Notes: generated by a model from the letters alone, not told the origin. Shown: positions 1 to 11,763, numbered from the stretch's first letter. The stretch: DNA of 64,000 nucleotides from Proteromonas lacertae (GCA_002245135.1 NGBS01001172.1:62001-126000), one strand, 5' to 3'. A program made the numbers and translations.

Positions 1-180
1 AAAGGTAACTCCTAATAGCTTTCATTTTTATGGATTTCATATATAATACATAAATCTATTCTTTGGTCATATATATTATTGATTATCTTTGTTATTTTTC
101 CCAATCTTGTTTAGATTTTTCTAAAAATGAAAGATAAAATTTTATCAAGCTTTTTTTGTTTTTCAAACTCGATTTTATCG

Positions 181-200
181 ATCGATCTTTTTTGATCGAT
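181..200. repeat. Short inverted repeat upstream of the hAT-like gene
   Basis: A 7-bp perfect inverted repeat, ATCGATC and GATCGAT, is separated by six T residues and lies 15 bp before the start codon of the BED/hAT gene. It could form a small hairpin in DNA or in the 5' leader, or be a binding site. No target-site duplication or matching terminal repeat was found after the gene, so it is not shown to be a transposon end. Confidence 0.4.
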
Positions 201-215
201 ATTTAAAACACAATT

Positions 216-2153
216 ATGGCTGATCATGATAGCAGAAAAAGGAGCATAGTGTGGAATTCTTTCATTGAAGATCCAGTTGATGAATGGTATGTAAGATGCG
301 CTATCTGTGGAGCTAGATTATACAGAGGAGTGTCAAAATCAACAACAGGGATGTTGAGGCATTTAAAATTAACTCATAATACAGATTCAGATGATGATAA
401 TTTATCACCTGATACACCAAACGAAAATAGAAGAAAAAGAGCTAGATTGGACAGCAATGCTAGTAATCTATCTATAAACCCTGTAACAATCCCAAGAGTT
501 GCAATAAAAGAGAGAGCAAGCCAAATCAAATTAGCTTTAACTGTTTTATGTGGTGTTGAAGCATTACCTCTTGATTTTGTGCAATCCTCCTCATTTCATT
601 CATTTTGTTCTGTTAGTACAGTAGATATAATAGGATTATTGCCAACTGCTGAACAAATTAGAGATAATCTGATAATATTAAGTGAAAGAGTTAAACAAAA
701 TATTATTTTTGAATTAGAGGATAGTTGTATATACTGTACACTAATGTTTGAAATTTACCAAATAAAATCTCAATCATCAGTTTTACAAATCTCTTGTTCA
801 TGGCTTGACAATGATTTGAGATCAAAGACAGTATTATTAGGTGCAAAAGTTTTCATCCAAACCGGAGATTTGACTGATTTAAATCTATTAATAAAAAGCA
901 TTTTATATCCATATTCATGTATAATGAATAAAATAGTTGCCATAGTAACAATAGATAATGAATTATTAAAGGATAGTCTAGATATATTAACATCAGAAAA
1001 TTATTTAATATCCCATCCAACTATCATTGTATGTTATGCAGATACAGTAAACATATGTATAAAGAATGTAATTAACAAATTTAAACAAGAAGATCCTAAT
1101 TTTTTCATTAGTAAAATGCAATCCATCATATCACTCTTTCAAATGAATTTACCATTAGTTAATAGTTGGGTAAATCAAAAACAGAAACCAGAATTAAGTA
1201 TTGATCCATCATCATCTTCAGATTCATGGATTGCTATTTATAAAACCTTAGTAATAATTGACGAACAATGGGATGAATTTAGTTCATTTATAAAACCATA
1301 TATTGCAGATGATTTATTCTCATCTTTTTTTAACTCTGAAGTAAGAGTATCTATGGGAGATTTTCTGTCACTTATATCTCCTCTTATTGAAATAGTGAAT
1401 ATGACTTTAACTCAAATTAATAATCCTACTATTGGATATGTTTATCCATATATTCGGACTTGTGCTACTTTTTTATTGAGAGAAAATCCTTCACCTGAAG
1501 ATGGTTGGACTTTACCGAAAACTGATTTTGCTATTGAAGTTAGAAAAGCATTGCAAGAGCAGTTTGCTTATACGTGGAGTGCTAGTCCTTCAAAGACTAT
1601 TGCATTATCTTGTGTATTAGATCCAAGGTATAAACAAATGATTGTATTTACTGAGAATGAACAATCACAGATTCATCATGATTTAGTGCAAGAGATAGAG
1701 AATAATCGATTTAAGAATAATCGAAGTACTGGGATGAAGATGAATAATAATGGAAGTAGAGAAACTACTGGTATTACTTCAGCATTTTCTGTATCAAAGG
1801 TTTTTGAAGAAAAATTGAAGTCAGGTGATAGTATACCTAATACCAATAACAAAGATGCAAATTCTATTATTCAAGATTATTTTACTCACGATGTAGAACT
1901 GAATGATACTTTAGATACGACCAATTGGTGGAATACACATAGGGCAAAATACATTGAACTGATTCCATCCGTTAGAAAGTATTGTTGTATACCAGCAACT
2001 GCTGTACCAAGAGATTTTGTTTTTGAAACTAAGCCTCAATCATTTTATGTAAAAAGAGATAGACTAGATGAAGAAATATTGGAGTATGCTGTTCTAATAA
2101 GGAGTAATCTTGAATATGTTGATGAAGATTCAGAAGAATTAGATTTAATATAG
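216..2153 (+). CDS. BED-finger hAT-family transposase-like protein, possibly domesticated
   Basis: An intact 645-residue, intron-free ORF. Residues about 10-55 form a BED-type zinc finger (VWNSF, then CAICG and a later H-x4-H within MLRHLKLTH). The middle resembles the hAT RNase-H-like region (LDPRYKQM near residue 470). The last 90 residues match the hATC dimerisation region: NWW, then IPATAVPRDFVFET, where autonomous elements usually have a PSER-x-FS-like motif. BED-hAT proteins bind DNA and cut and paste their element; domesticated relatives (ZBED type) act as chromatin or transcription proteins. I see no flanking terminal inverted repeats, and the catalytic D-D-E set could not be assigned. 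Together with the intact reading frame this leaves domestication as a reasonable alternative to a live transposase. Intron absence sets it apart from its neighbours. Confidence 0.8.
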   Translation: MADHDSRKRSIVWNSFIEDPVDEWYVRCAICGARLYRGVSKSTTGMLRHLKLTHNTDSDDDNLSPDTPNENRRKRARLDSNASNLSINPVTIPRVAIKERASQIKLALTVLCGVEALPLDFVQSSSFHSFCSVSTVDIIGLLPTAEQIRDNLIILSERVKQNIIFELEDSCIYCTLMFEIYQIKSQSSVLQISCSWLDNDLRSKTVLLGAKVFIQTGDLTDLNLLIKSILYPYSCIMNKIVAIVTIDNELLKDSLDILTSENYLISHPTIIVCYADTVNICIKNVINKFKQEDPNFFISKMQSIISLFQMNLPLVNSWVNQKQKPELSIDPSSSSDSWIAIYKTLVIIDEQWDEFSSFIKPYIADDLFSSFFNSEVRVSMGDFLSLISPLIEIVNMTLTQINNPTIGYVYPYIRTCATFLLRENPSPEDGWTLPKTDFAIEVRKALQEQFAYTWSASPSKTIALSCVLDPRYKQMIVFTENEQSQIHHDLVQEIENNRFKNNRSTGMKMNNNGSRETTGITSAFSVSKVFEEKLKSGDSIPNTNNKDANSIIQDYFTHDVELNDTLDTTNWWNTHRAKYIELIPSVRKYCCIPATAVPRDFVFETKPQSFYVKRDRLDEEILEYAVLIRSNLEYVDEDSEELDLI

Positions 2154-2416
2154 CTTATTTAATTGTTTTAATTAAGTATTGATATGATTTATATTTCGCA
2201 TGAGTTAAAAAGCATAACTACGAGATATCAGTGTGTACAACATCATAACCCTCATGTTTCTCATAGATCTTATGTATTTGAGCATTATAAATCGATGTGT
2301 CAGCATAAAATCTTTTTTATGTGAATCATTAACGAATAATGTGAAATTTTAGAATCAAATCTTTTGATTGGTTTTTATGCAATCTTTTTTTGTTTCGAGT
2401 TTTTGAGCTACTAATC

Positions 2417-3064
2417 ATGGTATATATTCCTATATTCAGCTAATAATTCTCTTTTGGCTCTCACAACCCATTGATAATAAATATCTTTACTTTTATAGAT
2501 ATTATTCTTCTTATGTATGAACCAACAAGGCCAAATTCGTCTATCAAAATGGTATACTCTGACTGATTTATTTTAGGTACAATAATTTATCCGATGAAGA
2601 TGAAAAAGCCAGAATAGAAAATGAAATTCATAAAATAATTACCCAAAGAGATACACAATGGACTAAATTCATTGAAGTATATAGTTATTTGCTATACACA
2701 TACTAGTACCGAACCTACAAACTAATTTACAGAAAATATGCTGCTCTTTATTTCATCATGGCTACAGATATTAATGACAATGAAATGTTATATTTAGAGA
2801 CAATTCACTGTATGAATCAACATATTTTATTGTCTATATTGTAGTATATGTCGAAATATTGGATGCCTACTTTAAGAATGTCCAAGAACGACATATCATG
2901 TACAACTTTTATAAGGTATAAATATAATGGTATAATCTTATGAATAATAGTGTTATCAAATCCTGGATGAGTTTATTATTGGAGGAGAGATTCTTGAAAC
3001 AAACAAGGCTAATATCTTGGAGAGAATGGCAAATTATGATAAGTTAGAAAAAGAGCAAAAGTAA
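2417..3064 (+). CDS. Clathrin adaptor (AP) complex small subunit sigma
   Basis: Six hand-assembled exons (2417-2419, 2499-2551, 2577-2676, 2707-2809, 2845-2915, 2951-3064) give about 147 residues, the usual sigma length. The N-terminus reads [20 protein letters not shown], matching the sigma pattern in which a hydrophobic strand leads to N/R-Q-G-K-x-R-L-x-K-W-Y. Further family blocks follow: YRKYAALYF, a conserved H[10 protein letters not shown], and [11 protein letters not shown] near the C-terminus. Sigma subunits stabilise the heterotetrameric AP core and help bind acidic dileucine cargo signals on clathrin-coated membranes. Which AP complex (1 to 4) it belongs to cannot be settled by eye. 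The first intron directly follows the ATG, so no single exon is long enough to look coding alone. Confidence 0.9.
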
Positions 3065-3354
3065 TAATAAATATGTATTATGTTATTTACCCAATTTCTT
3101 TTATTCTTTATTTGATTTTATATTTCATAATAAAAATATTGGATATACAGGATGATATTATTGATATAATTGTAATACAGAACAAAATGAAGGATGTGAA
3201 AATGAGAAAAACGTTTTAAAAAAGGTTTGAGAAAAGATTTGATATTTTCAAAAACTGTCAGTTTTCACTTTTACTCGTTATACAGATGAGCAGAAATAGA
3301 AATTTTCTTGAAAAGGTATCACAAGTGCTTTATATTTGTTAGTTTAAAAATAAA

Positions 3355-4962
3355 ATGACCAATATTCAAAAGGATGGTACAATTGTCGCAACACCTTCCT
3401 CTATCACTCGTGAAGGATCGGCGAACAATGTGTTAAGAAGTTCCGCAAGAAATTTCCTAGGTGGCTCCAGAGATGAAGTATTATTGAAAATTGATATTAT
3501 CTATTAGAATTTAAGTAGTCAGTCATTCAGAGGAAGTAGTGCCTTTCCATCAAGTCCATTAGAACAACCAAGACCCATGGTTCCTACATATTCACCTACT
3601 CGTACTCCAGCTAAACAATTTTCACCAACAAATCAACAACCAATAATTCAATCAGCTCCAAATCCAACAAATCAAAGAGCATCCAGCAGAAGTAAATTAA
3701 AAGATCTTTACAGAGCTTCAGGTATAACCAATAAAGAGCCAACTCCTAAAGTTAATGATTTCTCTAACCAAGGTTCTGTCAGATCAAAACCAGTGGAAGG
3801 ATCTTATATGGACATGATTCCTCCAAATTGTGCTGTAGATGATACATCCTATCAAAATCGTAAACCTACTCTATTTTCATCACATCAAAACTATTTTGCA
3901 AGTTCAGTAACACCATCTAACTATAGTAATCATCATCATCATAATTTCCCTACTTCAAATAATATAGTTCCAAACCCTAATCCAAACCCATCTCTAATAC
4001 CTGTCTTACAATCTAATAATAATAGTTTCAATAATAATAATAATAATAATAATAATAACTATCAATCTATACATGAAAATCCAATAGTTTATCATTCACC
4101 AAAATCATATGATGATGATGGTAATGAGTTGGATACTTTAAGTAAATTTGCTAATAATTATACGCCTATGAGTAATATTAATATGAGTAATATAAATTAT
4201 AACACTCCTTCTATGTTTGAAGAACCATCTATTGTTAATAAATATAATAATAATAATGTATTTGATACTCCACTATTTAATGATTATGATGATAATGAAG
4301 AAGATAATGATGATGATACGCCATATTCAAGACGAAGTAATCGATCGAATTATTCAGATATGAAGAGAAGAGCTAATAACAATAATAATTATAATAATAA
4401 TAGAAGAAATAGACAACAACAGAATAACCCAAAGGAAGGGTTTGGTAGAAAAGAAACAAGTAGTAAAAAAGAAATACCAGAAAATATAAATGAGAAATTA
4501 GTGAAGAATGAAAAAGATCAATTATATTTCAGTAAAAAGGCAAGACAAGTGAATTATCAGCCTAAAACATTAGCTGAATATAAGAGTCAAAAGACTGATA
4601 AATATTATGAGTTAGGAACTTTACCTCCTGATTTGAACAGAGATGATTTGGTTGAAAAACGTAAAATAGTAGATAAAATGAAGCAATATGGTGAAGAAAT
4701 GAGTAAATTAAATAGACAGAAATTATCACAAAATCCACCTAAACAGAAACAACCTGCTCCTAAAGAGAAATCGAATAGAGAAAAAGCATTGGAATTTGCT
4801 AAAAATATTCCGAAGCCAGTGGTTAAACCAAAATCTAAACCTGTACAACAGAAAGAAGTTGCTTCACCTGTTGCTTATGAAGATGATTCGTTAGCTGAAC
4901 TAGAAAAACAACATCAAGAATATGAGATGGATATTGAAAGTATGATGAAACAGTATTTATAG
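3355..4962 (+). CDS. Asn/Pro-rich disordered protein with conserved C-terminal motif
   Basis: Two exons (3355-3477 and 3508-4962) joined across a 30-nt intron give roughly 525 residues. The first 300 are low complexity: Ser/Pro-rich, an NPNPNP stretch, a run of Asn from an AAT repeat near 4030-4060, an HHHH tract and acidic D/N patches. After about residue 350 it becomes ordered and basic: NYQPKTLAEYKSQK, then LPPDLNRDDLVEKRK and MKQYGEEMSKLNRQ. The layout Y-x-P-x-TL-x-x-Y-K ... LG-x-L-PDL ... L-x-x-KR ... MK-x-Y resembles a motif I associate with cilium-related JHY-like proteins, but this is from memory and weak. The C-terminus is acidic and helical. No enzyme motif is visible. Confidence 0.6.
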
Positions 4963-5087
4963 TCCTTTATGCACATATGTAATTTTTGATTTGTGTTTTT
5001 CTATGGTTGTTTTATGAGTAACAAAGAAATAACCCAACGAAACATCTTTTATTCCAAATAAGAAAGCCTCTTTATCATATTAGTAAT

Positions 5088-5372
5088 TTATCGAAGTCTT
5101 CTAGCTTCTCTTTCCCATTCAAGAAGACATAATACATCACCTACACGAACTGGTCCCTAAAATATAAAAAAGATGTATTATACTTTTACATTTCTGATAA
5201 TTGAACGACTTGTATCATCGTTGAATTCTACTCTGACCTATTTCATATAAATGAACGAAATATACTTGGGTGACATTACCTGTGTTACCAGTTCTACCAA
5301 GAATTTGTTTTACAGTGGCGTGTTTGAAATCAGCAGCGTCCTAGACGAATGTATATCGAGAAAACATACCAT
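5088..5372 (-). CDS. RPS28: 40S ribosomal protein eS28
   Basis: Four exons on the minus strand (5370-5372, 5266-5340, 5184-5237, 5088-5156) encode 66 residues. Recognisable family text includes ILGRTGNTGNVTQVRVEF, DDTSRSIIRNVKGPVR and the C-terminus EREARRLR. eS28 is a small OB-fold protein of the 40S head near the mRNA exit channel. All three introns are 27-29 nt, and the first separates the ATG from the rest of the protein. The gene is divergent from the V-ATPase e gene, with 134 bp between start codons. Confidence 0.96.
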
Positions 5373-5392
5373 GATTGAAATATTGATAATGA

Positions 5393-5476
5393 TGAGGCTT
5401 AACTCGATATAAAAATTCTATTTAATTACAACATATCATTTTGATTAAATAAGCTTTTAATAGTTTTTAAGCCTCA
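5393..5476. promoter_or_regulatory. Inverted pair of TGAGGCTTAA in the eS28 / V-ATPase e divergent promoter
   Basis: The 134-bp gap between the two divergent start codons contains TGAGGCTTAA at 5393-5402 and its reverse complement TTAAGCCTCA at 5467-5476. They are perfect 10-bp inverted copies 64 bp apart, one near each gene start. A related GGCTTGA core occurs in other start-codon-proximal gaps of this window. A promoter role is inferred from position and recurrence only. Confidence 0.5.
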
Positions 5477-5506
5477 TTTCTTTTTGATTTTTAAAAAGGC
5501 AGAAAT

Positions 5507-5795
5507 ATGGGTTCTGAAGCACTCTATATTGGTTCAATTCTTTACTTGATATTCGGTTTGATCGGTTGTTGCTGTTCATCGTTGTGTTTTAGATTCGGTA
5601 GAATAACTCGTGATTCTAAAGGGTATAATTGGATATATTGTTGTTAGTATATGCTATGTTGCATGGACACTCGCTGCTTTCTTTATGTGGATTTTATGGG
5701 CTTGTATTTGGTTACATCAGGTATTCTTACTCCATTTTTTATATTTATAGTGGCATCCATTAATTGCTCCATCAATTTCACTTGAAGGAGAGTAA
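5507..5795 (+). CDS. V-type proton ATPase V0 subunit e
   Basis: Three exons (5507-5622, 5648-5720, 5751-5795) encode about 77 residues. There are two hydrophobic helices. The second ends in WILWACIWLHQWHPLIAP, matching the family signature W-x-x-WA-x-x-x-L-x-Q-x-(N/H)-PLI-x-P of V0 subunit e. This small membrane subunit (Vma9 in yeast) is needed for assembly and stability of the V0 proton channel in acidic organelles. Both introns are short (25 and 30 nt). It is divergent from eS28 and shares its promoter gap. Confidence 0.87.
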
Positions 5796-5905
5796 TAGAT
5801 GTATAGATAAATGTTCTTTAAGTTAATTTATTTTGACGTTTCATTTCTTGTTATTTGATATAAACCCAACAACAATAATGACGGGAAAAATAAGCACAAG
5901 CTAAG

Positions 5906-6920
5906 TTACACATTATAATTTCTAGGGGAATTGGTTATTGGAGGAGTTACTAAATTAATCAAACCATCTGTCAAAACTACTTCAGATACTGTAGTAGGAG
6001 ATGGACCACATGGACAAAAATGAAATACTGATTGATGATATCTTAGTTTCTGAGCACTTGACAGTTCTTTTTCACAATAAATACACTTAAACAATTTCTT
6101 CAAATGTTTTGTATTAATATGAGAATCAAGACCTGACCTTGTATTATATACTTTATTACATCCTTCATGTGGACATTTGTACACTCTTCTACTATTGTTA
6201 TGTATTTGTTTGTGATTTTCTAATGAATGTGATTGTGTAAAAGACTGAGAGCATATAGGACATATATATGGTTTTAGTAGTTGCACTGAATCGGGATGTG
6301 CTGATTTTATGTGTATATCTAACTCTTGCTTTGATGCAAACTTACTATTACATTCATTACAGACAATACTTAGGTTATGTGTTTGTAAATGTTTTTGTAA
6401 CAATTGATTTGTACAAAAACATTCGTTACAAGATTCATATGTACATTTGTGTGATTTTTCCTATTAGAATTACGGAAATTGTTTATACTTCACAGTGTCT
6501 TTTGAAATTTTCTTCCTTTTTAAATGTTTTCCAACATTTTTCACATTTATACTTTGGTGGACCTTGATGCACTCGTATAATATGAAACCTTAGATCTCTT
6601 TTTGTTTTAAAGCTATTAAGTATTATATACTTTATAATTATACACTTCATCACAATTTGGATCTGTACATGGAATTTCTTTCTTATCAGAATGCCTAAGA
6701 AACAATATCACTAATTCACAAATACATGTTATCTACGTGTCTTCTGTAATGTTCCGGCCTTGATGCATAATAACTACAACCTGGATACGGACATTTTATA
6801 TAACCCTAGAATATATCATCACTGTAAAATTACTGTTTTAAAGTGTATTTTCATGTGCCTTAGATAATGTTGACGTTGTGAAAAACTTTGGTGACACTCA
6901 CTACATGCAAATCTGTCCAT
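5906..6920 (-). CDS. Nine-finger C2H2 zinc-finger protein, TFIIIA-like
   Basis: Exons on the minus strand from the ATG at 6920 to the stop at 5906 join into a protein of nine consecutive C2H2 fingers. The first cysteine pair is CSEC; the last finger begins CIYC and ends H-x4-H. The linkers are non-uniform and several fingers have the C-x4-C spacing (CPYPGC, CPHEGC). Exactly nine fingers with irregular linkers is the classic layout of TFIIIA, the 5S rRNA gene factor that also binds 5S RNA; a short non-finger tail follows. TFIIIA diverges fast in sequence, so identity rests on architecture. A different C2H2 regulator is the main alternative. Its start lies 40 bp from the divergent poly(A) polymerase gene. 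Confidence 0.65.
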
Positions 6921-6935
6921 TTCATCAAAATTACT

Positions 6936-6947
6936 AAGCTTGGCTTG
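6936..6947 (+). promoter_or_regulatory. AAGCTTGGCTTG motif in a 40-bp divergent promoter
   Basis: AAGCTTGGCTTG sits in the middle of the 40-bp gap between the TFIIIA-like ATG (6920, minus) and the TRF4-like ATG (6961, plus). Near-identical words occur at 11794-11805, 19188-19200 and 59125-59136. In a gap this short it is a strong candidate for the shared core promoter element. Confidence 0.5.
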
Positions 6948-6960
6948 TTAACATTGAATA

Positions 6961-8213
6961 AAATGACTTCAATTTTTGACATAATTAAGAAAGCTAAGGA
7001 GAAAAACAATATCGAAGATCTTCCTATTCTTCAAGTATTACATGAATTTATGATAATTAGCACGTGTCTCAGAATGCACAGAAATCTGACTCAAAACAAG
7101 TTGTTGACGAAATTAATAATGATGACTTCATCCCATTTGTCGCTTTTGAAGAAAAGAAAGTAAGTGCAGACGATGTAGTTGAAAATATCTCAATTCCACC
7201 TTGGATCCCTGCATCAAGTCGACCTAATGGAAGATTATATCCATCTAACAATCCAATATGTAGATTACACGAAGAATTGATAGATTTTGTTAAATTCATA
7301 AGTTTAACTGATGAAGAAGTGGAAATAAGAAATGATTTAATAAAAACAATAAATGATGTTTCATTAAAGATATGGCCAGAATCTAAACTATCAGTGTTTG
7401 GGTCATTTAAGACAAACACGTATAAGATTTATTTAATTTTATATTCATTTAGTTCTTTACCAGATAGTGATATTGATGTAATGATTTCTAATGTTCCAGT
7501 AAACCCTAAAGATGTAACTATACATATGAACAAACTAAAAGATATATCATTTTATGAACAGACTAAACAATTTACAATATATTTCTTTAATTTTTTGATG
7601 TTTTAAGCTTTGAATAACATTTCATTTTTTGAATTCGTTGATGTTATTAGTAAAGCAACAGTACCAATAATTAAATTGAGAAGTAAAGATAGTCATATTT
7701 GGATAGACATATCATTTAATGAAGAATCAGCTGAGTCTTCATGTAATTTATCACTAACACTACTTCAAGTATATATATATATATATTCTATTAGACTTAT
7801 CCAAGTTTGAGATGTTTATATATGACAGTTAAATATTTAATCAGACAAAGAGACTTAAATGTGACATTTAGAGGAGGTTTAGGATCTTATCTTTTATTAT
7901 CAATGTGTATTTGTGCTATTCAAAATGTAATAAAGTATTCTATATAAATATTAAAGAATAATGTAATATTTTTAGAGAGAAAAAAGATAGTTTAAATCTT
8001 GGTATTTGCTTTTTAGAGTTTTTCACTATATTTGGTCATGGATTATGTTATCGTGAAGTTGGTGTTTCAGTCAGTAAAGGAGGTTCATTCTTTTTAAAAT
8101 ATGATGAAGATTTTTATGAAAATGAAAAAGATAGTTTATTGTGTTTTGAGAACATTAATGATGTTGATATGGATATTGGTAATAATGCTTGGGCTACAAA
8201 TGTATATATAAAT

Positions 8214-8245
<32 letters not shown>

Positions 8246-8885
8246 TAAATAGAAATGGAAGCCATGCATAAGAAATGGATTTGAATTATTAATTAGATTA
8301 TTAATAGATAATGATTCTAGAAAGACAATATTAGGGTATTTAATATATCAAAATGAAACACTCATTAAAAGAAAACAGTTTGTTAAAATAGATAGATTAG
8401 ATGATTCTTTATTTACAAAATTTGATAATGTCAAACCAAATCCAAAAGATCAATATAAAACAGATAGAAAATCGCAGTATAAGAAAACACCAAATCATCA
8501 CCACACTAATAATAATAATAAAACTATTTCACCAATACCAACTACTCCTTCTAGTTTACCTTTTAATAAATTGAATATAAGTGGTGCTAGTAGTAATAAG
8601 AAGTCAAAATCATCTCCTCCTCCTTCAACAACAACAACTTCTGCTTTATTTGCTGCTGGTAAAAAGACTCCAAGAACATCAACATCAAATACAAATTCAG
8701 TTAGTAAGAACAATAAAAGAAATGATAATAAATATAAAATGAAGAAATCAATACCGTTTAAACATGATGATTATGAAGATGAGTCTTATATAGATGAGAG
8801 TAATAATTATAAAAGGAATAGAAATTATAGTAATTCTTCAAAGAACAATCAGAGTTTTTATAATCATAAGAAGAGTAGAAAGTAA
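6961..8885 (+). CDS. TRF4/PAPD-type non-canonical poly(A) polymerase
   Basis: The joined exons show a nucleotidyltransferase core: VFGSFKTN followed across a 33-nt intron by SLPDSDIDVM (G-S and the D-x-D metal ligands), then KATVPIIKL and WIDISFN with the third carboxylate. The central domain has LYMTVKYLIRQRDLN and FRGGLGSYLLLSM, matching the L-N-x-x-(Y/F)-x-GG-L-x-S-Y block of Trf4/5, and FCFENINDVDMDIG-type text follows. The C-terminus is a Ser/Thr/Asn/Lys-rich tail. Such enzymes add short oligo(A) tails to nuclear RNAs for exosome decay (TRAMP). Oddity: a single in-frame TAA at 7604-7606 separates the two halves of the catalytic domain, and I could find no GT-AG intron of the right phase to remove it. 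So either a non-canonical intron, a sequence error or a disabling mutation is present. Introns further down carry long TA repeats. Confidence 0.82.
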
Positions 8886-11763
8886 ATAGATAATTATTTG
8901 TATATGATATTGTTGTTGTGTTGAGTTGTTTGTTTTTAAGAAGATAACGAGAATATAACAATGAATTAAATGTTTCTTTATATAATCAATTATGCTAAAT
9001 ACTATCATGTTAACTAACATCAAAATAAAAAAACCTCTCATATTATCTATGTAAAATTGACTATTTCTGTTCTTTTTCGCATTACAATAAGATGAATAAT
9101 AACTCATTTTATCATCACTCAATGATGGAAAATTTATCTCTATAAAAGGATATTTGTGACAATCTAACGATTTTGAGTAGATATAACTTAATGTATAAAT
9201 TCCTATATTATTCCCACTTAGAATTATTTTATTACAATTCCTTAATGAATGCATTCTATTTGCTAATGAATATATATTCTCATTATCTATTAATGTATTA
9301 CTCAAATTCATTTCATAATCATCATTTACCAACTTATTTAAATTATCATATAATAAATCAAATCCATTATAACTTATTGGATTATCTATTATATATACAT
9401 ATGTATAATATCAATAAATAATACTATGAATATATAACTTTTCTATGTAATCATTTTCTTTCATGTAATATATCAAATATTTTATTCCATCTGAATCAAT
9501 ATTATTATTACTAATATTCAGTTTTATATTTTTATCAATTCTATTTAAACCATCAACTAAGTGTTTTAAACCAACTAAAGATAAGCTCATTCCTATTAAA
9601 TTACATTATTTAATAATAATAATAATAATAATACTAGAACAGTTAAGATTATTTGCATCATCAATTAACAAATCTAAATATGGAGATAATATTTTCATTC
9701 CTTCGTCTCCTATTTCATTTCCATATATTTGAAGCTCTCTAAGATTTGGAAGCGAAGATAAGTTGTTAATCAGTATCTCTATGCTTTCATATGTTGAATT
9801 ATTATCTAAATATAAAGAAAAATATATCTAATAATACTACTCAAATACAACTTTTCTATTTCTCTTAATTCATTCGATCTTAATGAAATAAATGATTTGA
9901 ATATATCATCATTTATTCCTAAATCATTCAGATATAATTCATTGCCATTTTTTATGTATTTGATTAATTCTGGAATTCTTTTATCATTCAATAATTCTTT
10001 TCTTCCATTAATATCAAAATTGATCTTTGATATTGGGAATTTGGAGAATAAGACTTTTAATACAGCAGAATGAATATCATCGTTTTCTTTAACATCTATT
10101 CTGTTTAGTCTTGGATATTTATATAATTCTGAGGATAATAACATCATTGAATCATCATCCAATTTCATTCCTGAAAGATTCATTTCTTTGTTATTGTTGA
10201 TTAATAAATGTAAATGTGGAACTAATAATTCGAATCCTGTTGAACCAATCAAATTATCTATTTCAAAATAGTATTTAATAATATTAGAATAATAATTAAT
10301 ACTATGAAAGTCTACAAAATCTAATTTCATAAATGGAATTCATTCAACAAATGATTCTATGAAATGATAACTAATATGACATCCAAATAACTATAATTCT
10401 TGAAGATTTTGTAACTGATAAAATTCTATTCCAAATGATGATTGATAATAAGTTGGAATATCAATATCATCTATAAATCAATAGAAATTACAAATATACA
10501 AAACCAGAGTCTTGTTGGGTTGATTACTTTTAATAATCGAAATAGATATTTTATACCTTCTTCACAAACACAAAAATTTTCATTATTAATAGATAATATC
10601 TCATTATCATTATCATCTACATCAATATCAAATATCATTTCATCTAGATAGCAGTCTTTGAATCCTTCACTCTGGTGATGAATTTGATATTTCATATTAT
10701 TTTTTATGGAATAATCTCTTTTGTAGATTTTCATCATCAATAGGATTGACAGTATATTTTCATTATACTTATTATTGTATAAGTCTATTAAATCATCTCG
10801 AATTTCTATTTAATTGTTATATATATTATTCATACTTTCTCTCTTATTATTCTCAAGGTAATATTTTGTTTTAATATCTACTAATAGTGAGATTTCTATT
10901 AAATAATCATTATTGAATAGTATTCCTTTTCTTTCTTCACATATCATCAAATTATTATCATCATCTTTCAATATTTCACTCATATTTATCATTTCTTTTC
11001 TCAACTCTTTCAAACTCAATCGATCTTCATTATTCACTTTCAACATTCTATATATCATTTCTTTCATCACATCATCACACTCTACATTAAAACTGTATTT
11101 ACATCTCATAATATTATTCAGAGTTTTATTCATATTATCATCTTCATCAAATGGTAATTTCTTTACAAATCATTTCATATAATATACATCCAATTGACCA
11201 AATCACACTTCGATCATTACATTCATATCCATTCAATTCTTCTGGGCTTTTGAAACACATATCATATAATCTCATTTCTTCTTCTTTTCTCAATAGATCC
11301 AAGCACAAATCACACATCTTTACTTTCTTATTCTCTATTACAATGTTTGAACTCTTCAAATTATCAATCACTAAATCATATTCACTCAATATCATCAATA
11401 TATCACATATTGAACTTATTTCATTACATGTATCAATACTTGAAATTGGCTCACTCTTAATTATATCATCCACATCTTTCAAATAATAGCTTCTTGATAA
11501 TATCATCATATTATCCCCGAAATTCTGTATCTGACATGGACAGACGAAATATAAACAATTTTCGGAAATAATTTGGTTAATCTCATAAAATTTTGATATG
11601 CTCTCTTTATCAACTTGATCAATATTTATTATTTTCAACACTCGTTGTTCTGCTATAAAATCAATCTCACTAACACTTCTTTCAATTCTTTCTCTTATCT
11701 ATAAAATATAAATAAAAATAATAAAAATACAGAAATGTCACCAATTATAGAGTTGTATAACAT
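8838..11763 (-). pseudogene. Protein-kinase-like/LRR protein gene, apparently degraded
   Basis: Read from an ATG at 11763. The N-terminal third is a divergent kinase fold: VIDNLKSSNIVIENKKVKMC resembles the catalytic loop with N but lacks HRD, CDL replaces DFG, and FKSPEELNG plus WSIGCILYEM match the APE region and helix F. The rest is leucine-rich repeats (LRELQIYGNEIGDEGMK and similar), ending in a hydrophobic segment. Reading-frame damage: a +1 shift near 11150 (or a 25-nt intron with an unusual AAG end), an in-frame TAG at 10391-10393 inside a repeat, and an in-frame TGA at 10340-10342. Several LRR introns still splice cleanly. LRR-kinase genes expand and decay readily in protists. The 3' end overlaps the convergent poly(A) polymerase gene by up to 48 bp. 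It may be a recent pseudogene; sequence error at three sites is less likely. Confidence 0.6.

Noticed and set aside
7069-7419. Minus-strand ORF of 116 codons
   Set aside because: Antisense to TRF4 exon with conserved protein on the other strand.
8498-8713. Minus-strand hydrophobic ORF
   Set aside because: Antisense shadow of the Ser/Thr/Asn-rich tail of the poly(A) polymerase.
11151-11486. Plus-strand ORF of 111 codons
   Set aside because: Antisense to the pseudokinase region, Ser/Ile/Leu-rich as expected of a shadow ORF.
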